A stretch of DNA of 64,000 nucleotides from positions 3,968,001 through 4,032,000 of the forward strand of contig AP012044.1 in the NCBI GenBank assembly GCA_000283575.1, given 5' to 3'. Positions within the stretch are counted from its first letter, which is position 1; every line of letters begins with the position of its first letter. Shown here one piece after another: positions 51,248 through 59,938 of this stretch. Made by a program: the position numbers and the translations under genes. Under the pieces are notes generated by a model, which saw only the letters and a list, made by a program, of their open reading frames with translations, did not search any database and was not told where the DNA came from. The stretch comes from Oscillibacter valericigenes Sjm18-20. GTDB lineage: Bacteria; Bacillota; Clostridia; Oscillospirales; Oscillospiraceae.

Positions 51248-53073
51248 CGGCCACCTGCCTTTCCAAACAGTTTTGCCTTATATTCTGGAGCCTGAACCAC
51301 GAGGTTGTATCTTTCGTTGCCGCATTTGTACAGGCACACGCCGCGCTGTGGATAGCGGATCAGGTTGTATTCCGATTCCTCCAGCTGAAGCGTATCCATG
51401 TAGAACCGCTTGTCGATGTTGCCGGCGTTAAACAGGAACGCATGAGCCGGAATGGAGAACAGCGGCTTTGTATACTCGCGTATTCCTTCCAGATTGAAAT
51501 CCTCCAGATTCTGTGATGAAAGAATGACGGCACTGTCTTTTTTTCTGACGCGCTTCATGAAATTCCGGACGTATTCCACAGCGGTCAGGTTGGAAAGAAA
51601 CAGGTAAAATTCATCGATGCTGGCGGCGGTATTTCCTGTTGTAAGGAGTTCATTGCTCATGAAAGACAGAACATTAAACAGCATCGCGTTCCGCAGGCTT
51701 TTGCTGGCCTGCAGAAGTCCCTTGACGCCAAAGGTCACAAACTCATTGCTGTTGATGTTGGAGTGTCCGTTGAAGAATTTTGACTCGGCGCCCTTGCACA
51801 TGGAATGAAGGCCAAGGCAGATTTCCCGCAGGATATCGTCGGTGTAGAGCTGTCGTTTGCCTTTATCAAAGTTTGTATATTCCTGCTCAATCAGATCGTA
51901 CAGATCAGAAAGGATCGGGTAATCGTCAGGCTTTAAGCGGTCGAAGTTGCTGTGATCACTGATACCCCATTTGTCATAGAGCTTGCCCAGCATGATCTCA
52001 ATCGTATCGATCTGACGGTCATCAAAATCCTTATAGGTTCGGAAAAAATCCTTTAAAAAACTGATGTGCTGGCTGAGCTTGGAGGTTTGCCGGAACGCCT
52101 GCGGCGCTCCCGTATCCTTGGGATCGCCGGTTTCATCCCAGGTCTTTGGCTCCAGAACGTTGATGATGTACTCGCCGGTCATGAGGTCAATAAAACATCC
52201 GCCCAGGTTGTTCGTCAGTTCCTCGAACTCCATCTCCGGGTCCAGGCAGATGATTTTCATTCCGGATTCCCTGAGATTGCAGAGAATGAGCTTAAGCAGA
52301 TAACTTTTACCCTGGCCGGAGTTGCCTAATATGAGAATGTTGGCGTTGGTTTTGTCATCGGCCCGGCGGTTAAAATCCACAAGCACATTGCTGCCGAATT
52401 TATCCCGGCCGAGGCAGAAGCCGTTTGGGTCGGTTTTTCCGGAATAATTGAAGGAATAAAGGTTGGCGACGGAGCTGGCCGGAAGCACCCGTTCAAACTG
52501 ATCCCTGAACACATTCCATCCGGATGGCATTACGGAGAGGAAGCCCTGCTGCTGCCGCAGCAGGAGCCTGTCCACGTTGAGTTTCGAGCGAACCAGCTCA
52601 GTCAGCACCTCGGTCTGCAGAAGCTTCAGCTGATCGGGATCATTGGCGAAAAGTTCGATATAGACCGCCGTGTGGAGAAGCGGTTCCTTGCTCCGGTGCA
52701 TCTGCGCCACAATATTGGTGACGTCCTGCAGGTTGCTCTCAGCTGTTACTGTCTGCTGGAGATCCTGGGTGCTGCTCCGCTGCATCCGGTTCTTGTTGGC
52801 GGCATTGCTGATAATTTTCTTTTCCTCCACCGGGGAAACATGCCGGGTGTAGATGTGCAGGGTCACGCCTTCCTTCTCGCCCAAATAACGCAGAATGGCC
52901 TGTTCATCGGTTGAGGTTGGATATTCCCGCAATGCCCAAACGCAGCGGAACATGTTGCCGCAGATGAAGTGGTCGGTGTTGAATTTTATAATGGAGGGCG
53001 CGACCATATCAAGGAATTCCTGAATGCGGGTATCCTCCTGCGGCGGGGATTTGGTGGTTGGATTTCTTGCCAT
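51244..53073 (-). CDS. virB4: VirB4-family conjugation ATPase
   Basis: 609 residues. Walker A LILGNSGQGKSYLLK (about 255), conserved IICLDPEMEFEEL, Walker-B region TAASIDEFYLFLSN, and ILSSQNLEDF. Energises assembly of the mating channel. The size is normal for clostridial element VirB4 proteins. It is separated from its usual neighbours at 55.2 kb by an opposite-strand cargo block. Confidence 0.93.
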   Translation of the reverse strand: MARNPTTKSPPQEDTRIQEFLDMVAPSIIKFNTDHFICGNMFRCVWALREYPTSTDEQAILRYLGEKEGVTLHIYTRHVSPVEEKKIISNAANKNRMQRSSTQDLQQTVTAESNLQDVTNIVAQMHRSKEPLLHTAVYIELFANDPDQLKLLQTEVLTELVRSKLNVDRLLLRQQQGFLSVMPSGWNVFRDQFERVLPASSVANLYSFNYSGKTDPNGFCLGRDKFGSNVLVDFNRRADDKTNANILILGNSGQGKSYLLKLILCNLRESGMKIICLDPEMEFEELTNNLGGCFIDLMTGEYIINVLEPKTWDETGDPKDTGAPQAFRQTSKLSQHISFLKDFFRTYKDFDDRQIDTIEIMLGKLYDKWGISDHSNFDRLKPDDYPILSDLYDLIEQEYTNFDKGKRQLYTDDILREICLGLHSMCKGAESKFFNGHSNINSNEFVTFGVKGLLQASKSLRNAMLFNVLSFMSNELLTTGNTAASIDEFYLFLSNLTAVEYVRNFMKRVRKKDSAVILSSQNLEDFNLEGIREYTKPLFSIPAHAFLFNAGNIDKRFYMDTLQLEESEYNLIRYPQRGVCLYKCGNERYNLVVQAPEYKAKLFGKAGGR

Positions 53074-53111
53074 TTGGCATCGTCCTTTCCGTTATGATTC
53101 TGAATATATAA

Positions 53112-53139
53112 GAAAAAGCCGCCACGTTTGTGACGGCTT
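53112..53139 (-). terminator. Terminator upstream of virB4
   Basis: Reverse strand AAGCCGTCAC / GTGGCGGCTT followed by TTTCTT, about 40 bases before the start. Confidence 0.8.
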
Positions 53140-53263
53140 GAAAGCAAATCATTTATTTATACATTGCCTTATGGTACAATAACTATGTTATGATTAAACT
53201 GGTTGTTTCCATTATTTATATTAGGCGAACTATGAAGTAAATTTGTAAAATAAGGTGTATATT

Positions 53264-53674
53264 ATGGATGATGAAAAAAATCTTAGGTTTAAACTACTTT
53301 TGTTGGTATGTTCGATTACTATTGCAATAGAAATAACTTTATCAATTTGGAGTAATATTCAAGTTGCAAATTTGGATTTACATAGTTCAAGTATAGAGGC
53401 CATTCAACTATCAAAAAAAGGAATAATGACATTTTTTACATTACTAATTGGCACTTGGATAACCACTTGTGTTTCAATTTTCATTCCTCAAATAAGAGTT
53501 TGGAATTTATACTGCAAAATTGATGGGCATAAATATTATTGGATTGCAAGCATATTTTTTGTTGCATATTGGGTTATACCCATAGTAAACACATTAAATT
53601 CAATATGTGGTGGATACGTCTTAATTAAAGAAGCGGGGATTTCTCTATTTAAAATGATTAGTGGTCAGTTATGA
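53264..53674 (+). CDS. Small AT-rich membrane protein
   Basis: 136 residues with three or four membrane segments. Base composition is far more AT-rich than the flanking transfer genes (Ile, Lys, Asn and Phe rich), and it lies on the opposite strand, so it was probably acquired separately. ATG 53264 after AAGGTG. No family recognised. Confidence 0.7.
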   Translation: MDDEKNLRFKLLLLVCSITIAIEITLSIWSNIQVANLDLHSSSIEAIQLSKKGIMTFFTLLIGTWITTCVSIFIPQIRVWNLYCKIDGHKYYWIASIFFVAYWVIPIVNTLNSICGGYVLIKEAGISLFKMISGQL

Positions 53675-53713
53675 TCACAACGAGAAATTGAGAAAATCGG
53701 ATTTATGAATCCA

Positions 53714-53790
53714 AAAGGCCGGAGATATTATCAATCTCCAGCCTTTACACAATAATGCCCGTCATTTCATCGTAGATGGCGGGCATTATT
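53714..53790. terminator. Two tandem hairpins
   Basis: AAAGGCCGGAGAT / ATCTCCAGCCTTT (53714-53746) and AATAATGCCC / GGGCATTATT (53751-53790). They close the AT-rich gene. Confidence 0.75.
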
Positions 53791-54143
53791 ACAGCACGCA
53801 GATATTCCGCACTTCAAAATATCGGGAAGGATACAGCAATCTTCCGTTTATCTCTTGACTTTTCTTTCATTCAGAGCTGTTATAACACCAACGGGGATTT
53901 CTCGGAAAAATAAAAGCGTCATGGCAGACTGATATGCTACGAACATATCAGCCCTGCACAAGGTGAACGGACCACCCTGCACAACCGTAAACGGCACCAT
54001 GACAAGGATATTGTAACTCCTTTCTGATAGGTGCACAAGGATAAAATTTGCGCGTGTAAGGGTTTCGGGCGGTTTAGCCCTCACCTTTGCATGCGTTTTT
54101 AGATGCCCGAAGATTCCCGACTTACAAGAAAGGTCGGGATAAC
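53791..54143. other. Gene-free region
   Basis: About 350 bases. Contains the inverted repeat CTGATATG / CATATCAG (53929-53951). Probably holds the promoter of the next gene; no clear -35/-10 pair seen. Confidence 0.5.
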
Positions 54144-54887
54144 ATGAACATTTTTCAAAACCCAGAGAGTCTGTTGACTCCGCAGGAGGGAAAGCCTTCC
54201 GGCACCGTAGAGGAGCTTCTGCGGTATGCCGCGGATATTCGGGAAAAACTCGGCGGGTCCGGATACCTCGTAGAGAGCTATCTGGCCCGCTTCTTCCACG
54301 CCCTTGTCGAGCTGTCCGGTCAGGATTCGGTTTCCGATGGATACGAGGTTTCATCGGAACTGAGAAACCTCTGTGTTTACGCGCTGGATCACGGGAAGGG
54401 AGAAGCCTTCTCGCACAGGCGTCATCCGTTTGAACTGACCGGCGCCGATACGGATCGGGAAAAGCATCCTTTTTATCCGGTTGTGAAACAGCATTTTGAG
54501 GATCATCCGGATCATGCGGATCAGCCGGATCAGCCGGATCAGCGGTACACCGTTGTGAACCGGCATTACGCGCTTCTTGCGCAGGCTTTTCTCCGGCACA
54601 CCCTGTCACAATATCTGGAGGATGAACGGGAGAAGCTTCACAGGGCCTTTCACGATACGGAGCTGAACACGCTTTATGAGAGCATAGCCGCCGTCATTGG
54701 AGAACCGTCAATGGAAAAGCTGAACCGGATGCTGAGAGAACAGTTTCTTGCCGTTCCGGTATCTTCGGGCTTTGCTTACGGGCTGTCCTGCGCTTTGCTG
54801 GAGAGCCTGAATTATCAGGACAGCGAAACGGGGAAAAAGGTATTTCAGCTCCTGATGGACGACCGCTCCGGCGAACTGCCGGATTGA
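54144..54887 (+). CDS. Hypothetical cargo protein with Asp-Gln-Pro repeat
   Basis: 247 residues, mostly helical (LLRYAADIREKLGGSGYLVESYLARFFHALVEL). It has an acidic linker near residue 125 made of HPDHADQPDQPDQ, encoded by tandem 9-base repeats. No family recognised with confidence. ATG 54144 follows AAAGG. Paired with the next gene, 9 bases apart. Confidence 0.68.
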   Translation: MNIFQNPESLLTPQEGKPSGTVEELLRYAADIREKLGGSGYLVESYLARFFHALVELSGQDSVSDGYEVSSELRNLCVYALDHGKGEAFSHRRHPFELTGADTDREKHPFYPVVKQHFEDHPDHADQPDQPDQRYTVVNRHYALLAQAFLRHTLSQYLEDEREKLHRAFHDTELNTLYESIAAVIGEPSMEKLNRMLREQFLAVPVSSGFAYGLSCALLESLNYQDSETGKKVFQLLMDDRSGELPD

Positions 54888-54896
54888 GGTGATTAA

Positions 54897-55172
54897 ATGG
54901 AATATGAGGACATTATGGGCATGGTCGTAACTGAGCTGATGGAGCGGGGATTCCAACAGCAGAGGAAGGAAGATCCGAACCTTGACTGCCTAATCAGGCA
55001 GCACGTCAAAATGCATGATCAGCTGGAGTCGGTTCTTGATGAGGAGTCACAGCAGTTGTTTGCCGAGTATCATAAAATCTTTACTGAGATTGACGGATAT
55101 CAGGAAAAATACATCTATATTCAGGGAGCCACGGACTGCGTCATGCTGCTGAAATCCCTCGGGGTGTTATAA
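54897..55172 (+). CDS. Hypothetical small protein, partner of the preceding gene
   Basis: 91 residues, all-alpha: MGMVVTELMERGFQQQ, LDEESQQLFAEYHKIF, YIYIQGATDCVMLLKSLG. The ending resembles small proteins annotated only as DUFs in clostridial elements. Function unknown. Confidence 0.68.
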   Translation: MEYEDIMGMVVTELMERGFQQQRKEDPNLDCLIRQHVKMHDQLESVLDEESQQLFAEYHKIFTEIDGYQEKYIYIQGATDCVMLLKSLGVL

Positions 55173-55175
55173 CCT

Positions 55176-55210
55176 GTACAAAAGGCCGGTTTTCTACACC
55201 GGCCTTTTAT
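55176..55210 (+). terminator. Terminator after the two-gene cargo operon
   Basis: AAAAGGCCGGT / ACCGGCCTTTT hairpin, T-tail included. Confidence 0.9.
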
Positions 55211-55213
55211 CGT

Positions 55214-55804
55214 TCATTCCCCCAACACTACCCAGCGTTCGCCGTCATAGTCCTCGAACTCATCGGTACTGACGTTCTGCTCAAAATAAATTGCCAGTAT
55301 GCGTTTGATATCCTCTTTTCCCGCGCGCTTGGTGGAAAAGCCCTGCTCACGCAGGGTTTTTTCTATGCGGTTCAGGTATGGGAATATCTCACTCTGTTTT
55401 TCGTTCTGGAGCCGGATCACCACCAGAAATTCTCTTGCTGTCGCCATCTGTACCTGCATGCGGTCGAGTTGGGTGAGATCCTGCTCCAGCAGCCGGCGCA
55501 CCGCCGGGTTGCTTTCCTGGTCCAGCCGCGTCCGGAGGAACTGCTTATTGTCCTCGAAGTTCTCGCGGCTGTTCAAACACAGTAATTCAAGCTCTGTCAT
55601 GCCTTTCAGGACGGTCATCAGAGCGTAGATCCGGGCTGAGATGCTTTCCTCGGAAAGGACGGAAATATTGGTGGGCTTAATAATAAAATACACCAGCTCG
55701 TTACCGCGGATGGTCATTAAGCTGTAATCTGTGACAGCCTTCGTATTGATAAGCTGACGGGTATACCGTATTTGCTTTGCGTTTTTCTTTTCCGTTTTAT
55801 TCAT
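55214..55804 (-). CDS. Conserved conjugation protein between PrgI and VirB4
   Basis: 196 residues. VTDYSLMTIRGNELVYFIIKPTNISVLSEESI resembles the N-terminal domain found in VirB4/TraC partners of clostridial elements. The C-terminal half is helical with an acidic end (DEFEDYDGERWVVLG). It overlaps the PrgI gene end by several bases. I prefer ATG 55804 over 55813 because the GGGGG site fits it. Confidence 0.75.
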   Translation of the reverse strand: MNKTEKKNAKQIRYTRQLINTKAVTDYSLMTIRGNELVYFIIKPTNISVLSEESISARIYALMTVLKGMTELELLCLNSRENFEDNKQFLRTRLDQESNPAVRRLLEQDLTQLDRMQVQMATAREFLVVIRLQNEKQSEIFPYLNRIEKTLREQGFSTKRAGKEDIKRILAIYFEQNVSTDEFEDYDGERWVVLGE

Positions 55805-56066
55805 TCTTTCCATACCCCCATTCGTATACCTGCTGTTTTGTTACAAAGAAAGCACAGGCGTTTTTGATAAAGTCCAGAATACTGGTATCATCAAACCGGA
55901 TGGTGAGGAACGCATACAGCGCCGTAATGACAATGGGAGGCATAAACCGAAGCTGTGCCAAAGCCAGAACAGCAACCAGAAGGCCGACACCGATGATGCC
56001 GATATCCCGGAGCTGCCACAGCCAAAGGGTCGCCTTGGATTTCAAGTTGTCCGGATAGATGTACAT
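55797..56066 (-). CDS. PrgI/VirB3-like inner membrane protein
   Basis: 89 residues. YIYPDNLKSKATLWLWQLRD then two membrane helices and a cytoplasmic tail, the PrgI-family pattern of Gram-positive type IV secretion. It overlaps the end of the methyltransferase gene by 25 bases and has GGAGGG inside that gene. Confidence 0.85.
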   Translation of the reverse strand: MYIYPDNLKSKATLWLWQLRDIGIIGVGLLVAVLALAQLRFMPPIVITALYAFLTIRFDDTSILDFIKNACAFFVTKQQVYEWGYGKNE

Positions 56067-58114
56067 GATGAACCCTCCTTGAATTTACACAAAAAATAAG
56101 CGATTCCCCGGAGTACATGCTCCACACAGGGAACCGCAACACTGTTGCCGAGAGCTTTATATCTGGCGCTGTCCGAAGCGCCGGGAATGTTCGTCCAATC
56201 ATCGGGGAATCCCTGCAGACTTTCACATTCCAGCGGCGTGAGCCTCCGGATCAGCTTGCCGACGCGGACGGGATGCACGTTATTAAGAGAATAACCGCCG
56301 CTTGTTTTGGACTGAAGCGTGCCGCTTAAGTTTCCGTTTTCCACTCCGTTCCGGCAGTCAAGTCCGGCAACGTCCGTTTCACATACAAGATCGGTAGCGT
56401 CCTTGTACTGCCGTGCGCTTTGGGTACTGACCACCTCGTTCGGCGCATATTCGTCACTGCGCTGTTGGGAGAATACACAGTGTCGGTCGGTGGCCGTCAC
56501 GGTATAACTGATGTCCGGCTGTACGCCGATCCCATTGCCGCCGTTCTGATCCTGACGGTCGATGATGTTTCCGGCGATACAGTAGGTTTCGGCTGGTGCC
56601 GAGTCCTCGCCGGAGTCCGCCAGAAACACGGACGGCTGGGAGATTAACGGAACGTTATTCCCGCCCGTGCCGTATCTCGCGGACATGGTGGGCGCCACTT
56701 TGTGCGGTCCCGTATAGCGCGAGTCAATACCGTAATTCTCGAACAGCTCCGGCTGGCCGCCCAGCACGAGGGGCGGATGTCCATCCATCTGTGCCCGAAG
56801 GGTCGCTGTGATATCCTCGGTTACATCCATCCGGTTCCCGCCCTGATCATTCAGGCACAGCACGGAGGGGATCATGTTTGTTCCGCTCTCCGACGCTTTC
56901 AGAGTTGGAGAGCATTCTTCCTGATAGCCGATCCCCCCGGCTTTTGCCCCTTGTCCGGCCGAGAAAGCCGCGGCGAACAGCAGGCCGCCCGGATTTCTGC
57001 TGCCCCCTCCGTCTGCGCCGGCCAAAGTGGGAGCAATGCTTTCGTCCGTGAAAATACGTCCCTGCTGAGTATCCCAGGGAGTCAGGCAGTTTGCATCAGT
57101 CTGCCGAGCTGTTTCGGCTATAAAGGTCTGCTGCTTCATACCGGGCTGGGCCTGTATCGCTCCGGATACATCGTGCAAATTCCGAACCTCGTCACGTTGG
57201 TTGCAGGCAAAGGCCACGGGTCCGTCCTGCGGAGTCTCTCCTTTTTCTTGTTCTGTGGATACATAGCCGTGTCCGCCACCTCCACCACTGTACAGTGCAG
57301 GCCAGATGCCCTCACCTTCATAGATGCGGCGGCTTTGCACATCCCATGGAGTCAGGCATTCTCCGGCTGGATTCCGGCCTGGATCTCCAGCGCCTGTTTC
57401 AGAACAGTCGGAAGTTCCTTGCCTCGTTTCTTTGCCCGCCTCAGAATCCCCAAGCAGGCGGTCTTGCTCAAATAGTATTTGGGGTGCGGTTCGGCCTCCA
57501 AAATCTGCGACAAGGAAGATGCGCTTGCGCCTTTGCGGGACGGACCAGTATTGAGCATCATATACTCTCCAAGCAACGGAGAATTGATCTCCCAATATGG
57601 CCCCAGCAGATTTCCATACCCCTCCCGGAGGTCGAGGTACAGATACGGTGCTGTCAGCAACTCTGCAGGTTTCTTCAAGGACCGCCCGGAAGTCCTCTCC
57701 ATCTGAGCAGGAGAAGGCTCCGGGGACATTTTCCCAGACCATATATCGAGGTCGAACAGCGTCAGCTGTCCTTCCATTTGCTTTGTCATATGCTCTCATC
57801 TCCTTAATCACCCGAATCTGCTCCATGAAAAGGCCGGAACGCTCGCCCTGCAAACCAAGGCGATTTCCGTTTGCCACACTGAGATCCTGGCACGGACTCC
57901 CGCCGCAGACGACATCCACAGGGGTAAGTGCAGAGCCTTTCAGTTTTGTAATGTCGCCAACATGGAGCATATCCGGAAACCGTATCTTTGTAACTTCTAT
58001 CGGGAACGGCTCGATCTCGCTGGCCCATACAGGGGTGAACCCCTGCCGGACGCCTGCCAGCGGAAACCCGCCGATCCCGTCAAACAGGCTGCCGAGGGTT
58101 AGCGGCACCGTCAC
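56042..58114 (-). CDS. C5 cytosine DNA methyltransferase with expanded target region
   Basis: 690 residues. Motif I SLFDGIGGFPLAG, IV GGSPCQDLSVANG (catalytic Cys), VI WENVPGAF, VIII PQRRKRIFLVADFGG, IX LTPLECESLQGFPDDW, X ALGNSVAVPC. About 330 residues between VIII and IX contain repeated modules (CLTPWDVQSRRI / CLTPWDTQQGRI, ..PTL..), as in phage-type enzymes. No restriction partner is adjacent; it likely protects transferred DNA from host restriction. Confidence 0.93.
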   Translation of the reverse strand: MTVPLTLGSLFDGIGGFPLAGVRQGFTPVWASEIEPFPIEVTKIRFPDMLHVGDITKLKGSALTPVDVVCGGSPCQDLSVANGNRLGLQGERSGLFMEQIRVIKEMRAYDKANGRTADAVRPRYMVWENVPGAFSCSDGEDFRAVLEETCRVADSTVSVPRPPGGVWKSAGAILGDQFSVAWRVYDAQYWSVPQRRKRIFLVADFGGRTAPQILFEQDRLLGDSEAGKETRQGTSDCSETGAGDPGRNPAGECLTPWDVQSRRIYEGEGIWPALYSGGGGGHGYVSTEQEKGETPQDGPVAFACNQRDEVRNLHDVSGAIQAQPGMKQQTFIAETARQTDANCLTPWDTQQGRIFTDESIAPTLAGADGGGSRNPGGLLFAAAFSAGQGAKAGGIGYQEECSPTLKASESGTNMIPSVLCLNDQGGNRMDVTEDITATLRAQMDGHPPLVLGGQPELFENYGIDSRYTGPHKVAPTMSARYGTGGNNVPLISQPSVFLADSGEDSAPAETYCIAGNIIDRQDQNGGNGIGVQPDISYTVTATDRHCVFSQQRSDEYAPNEVVSTQSARQYKDATDLVCETDVAGLDCRNGVENGNLSGTLQSKTSGGYSLNNVHPVRVGKLIRRLTPLECESLQGFPDDWTNIPGASDSARYKALGNSVAVPCVEHVLRGIAYFLCKFKEGSSCTSIRTT

Positions 58115-58677
58115 AGCTGCAGTTCCATGCCAAAAGAAGGCGCTTCCTCCGGCGTGATCTCCATTTCTTCCGGGAAATACTGTACCGTCCGGTTAACAGG
58201 CCCCATCCGGTCGTTCAGACGTTTGGCTTCCGCAGCTGCTTCTTCATACGTGTTGAAGGGCATCGGTTTGCCATCCTGCTTAAGCCAGCTTTCCGCAGCT
58301 CCGCAGATGGACGCGGCGCTCCGGCGTGCCAGTATACCGTATTGTTTCGCAGGAGCTTGGCTTTGTATCTGTTCTGCAGACAGGTACCGGATGGTAATCC
58401 CCAGCCGCTTGGCCTCAGCAATTTCACAGCTCATCCCATGGCTGATCCGGTCGCCGCACACCCATAATTCCTCACACGAGGCCAGCACCCGTAGTCCCAT
58501 CCGGATACCGGCCTCCCGTTCCGACGGAACGGCGTCATTCAGGATCTGCAGATACAGAAGATGGACGGCAATCGGAGCGCAGCCTTGCTTCACCGCATAA
58601 CGGCACGCGGACTTTGCAAATTTGATATTGTTTTCGATATCCCCGGCATAAGGGGAACAGATATACACCAGCTTCAT
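58111..58677 (-). CDS. DUF4406/nucleoside-deoxyribosyltransferase-like protein
   Basis: 188 residues. KLVYICSPYAGDIENNI, LHLLYLQILND and CEELWVCGDRISHGMSCEI are the DUF4406 pattern, a fold related to nucleoside 2-deoxyribosyltransferases. A second part (PMPFNTYEEAAAEAKRLND) may be a separate small domain. It overlaps both neighbours by 4 bases, so it is embedded in the transfer operon. Confidence 0.82.
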   Translation of the reverse strand: MKLVYICSPYAGDIENNIKFAKSACRYAVKQGCAPIAVHLLYLQILNDAVPSEREAGIRMGLRVLASCEELWVCGDRISHGMSCEIAEAKRLGITIRYLSAEQIQSQAPAKQYGILARRSAASICGAAESWLKQDGKPMPFNTYEEAAAEAKRLNDRMGPVNRTVQYFPEEMEITPEEAPSFGMELQL

Positions 58678-59573
58678 TTCCCCACCGCCCTTACAATGGT
58701 GCGTGTGATGTTCATCGCGGTCTGCCCGGCGTAGACGGCGCTCATGAAGTTGGCCCGGGTGCTGGTATCCAGTCCAAACGCTCCGGCGATACGGGGTATT
58801 TCTCCGGCAGCAAGCATCAACCCGAGCCCCAGCAGGACATTATCTTTTAATACCATAAGCCCCGCGATGAGGATGGTGGATTGGAGGAACGCGGTCAGGC
58901 ACAAGCCGATGATCTGCTTGCACCAGCTCACAAAGCCATCCATGTATCCCCTCGGAACACTGAACATATACAGGCTGCCTACCGCGATCTGGATAAGCAG
59001 AATGCCGCCGCGCTTCAGGTTTGCGAAAAACACCTTGATTACGGCGTAGCCCATCATGATGAGGATAAAGAGCAGCATGATGGGATTGAGTGAAGCACCG
59101 GTGCCAAACACACCGGAAGACGCCGCACTTGTCAGGTCCCCCGAAGTGGAAAGACCGTTTATAATGTTGCCGGCCAGAGTGTCTATACCGGTGCCGGCCC
59201 CGGTGATCCCTGCTGTGAAGCTGCTCTGCAGGGAAACGGACAGCTTATACAGTTCCACCGGAACCGTGGAGAACAGCCCCACGGCAAGAAAGCCTTTAAG
59301 GTTATTGAGCATCGTATCCTTCACGCTGCCACGGCCGGACTGGTATTCAATGCCGCACTCAAAAACCGACACCACCAGTCCTGTGCCATAAAGAGCCCAC
59401 GCCAGATAAACAAAGAACAGCACAATAGACTGTACCCATGCCATATCAAACAGATCGGCACCCATGTTGCCCATGGATGCAAAAAAATCACCGAGGAACC
59501 CGATGATCTGGCTGTAAACCCAATCCAGAATCTGCCCAAGCACGGTATCTGCCGCAAAATCCCATATGAACAT
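58674..59573 (-). CDS. VirB6/TrbL-like channel protein
   Basis: 299 residues, five to seven membrane helices, with an extracellular glycine/serine loop near the middle (GITGAGTGIDTLAGN). Polytopic core protein of the mating channel. The ribosome site GGAGG precedes the ATG. Confidence 0.86.
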   Translation of the reverse strand: MFIWDFAADTVLGQILDWVYSQIIGFLGDFFASMGNMGADLFDMAWVQSIVLFFVYLAWALYGTGLVVSVFECGIEYQSGRGSVKDTMLNNLKGFLAVGLFSTVPVELYKLSVSLQSSFTAGITGAGTGIDTLAGNIINGLSTSGDLTSAASSGVFGTGASLNPIMLLFILIMMGYAVIKVFFANLKRGGILLIQIAVGSLYMFSVPRGYMDGFVSWCKQIIGLCLTAFLQSTILIAGLMVLKDNVLLGLGLMLAAGEIPRIAGAFGLDTSTRANFMSAVYAGQTAMNITRTIVRAVGK

Positions 59574-59590
59574 TGGAGATCACCTCCTTG

Positions 59591-59640
59591 TAAAAAAAAT
59601 AAGAAGCCTGTTTTCACAAGCTCCCGGTTACTTTCTTATA
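59591..59640 (-). terminator. Terminator-like structure before the VirB6-like gene
   Basis: Reverse strand hairpin AGCTTG / CAGGCT followed by TCTTATTTTTTTT. Confidence 0.6.
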
Positions 59641-59775
59641 GGTCTTCAGGCAGGCCCCACAGATAAGAGTCGGCCTGCTTTTTGACATGCGAAATATGAT
59701 TGATTCGACATAACTAAAACATTGAAAGTCATCACCTCTTTCTGATGAGGAACATAATGGTTTGCGTTTAAAAGG

Positions 59776-59804
59776 TGGAAAAAATAAAAGCCACATGGTA
59801 TAAT
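59776..59804 (+). promoter_or_regulatory. Promoter of the hydrolase leader
   Basis: Extended -10 TGGTATAAT (59796-59804) with a weak -35 TGGAAA (59776) at 17 bases. Confidence 0.6.
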
Positions 59805-59836
59805 TGCATAAATTGAAGATGAAAGGAGGCTCGAGC

Positions 59837-59901
59837 ATGGGAATAGGAATCAGAACGTACAGATAGCAAGGCTATTTTCGTACGTTAATATGGCCTTGCT
59901 A
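59837..59901 (+). promoter_or_regulatory. Attenuator-like leader with 9-residue peptide
   Basis: AAAGGAGG, then a nine-codon frame MGIGIRTYR (59837-59866). Two overlapping hairpins are possible: AACGTAC / GTACGTT (59854-59886) and TAGCAAGGC / GCCTTGCTA (59864-59901). They interlock and cannot easily coexist, as in ribosome-stalling attenuators ahead of resistance genes. The hydrolase start follows 37 bases later. Confidence 0.5.
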
Positions 59902-59938
59902 ATGAATCATACAATATTCGATTAATTAGGAGGCAATT

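Noticed and set aside
53848-54609. Reverse frame opposite the Asp-Gln-Pro repeat gene
   Set aside because: Its own Asp-Pro-Ala-rich repeat is the complement of the forward gene's tandem 9-mers.
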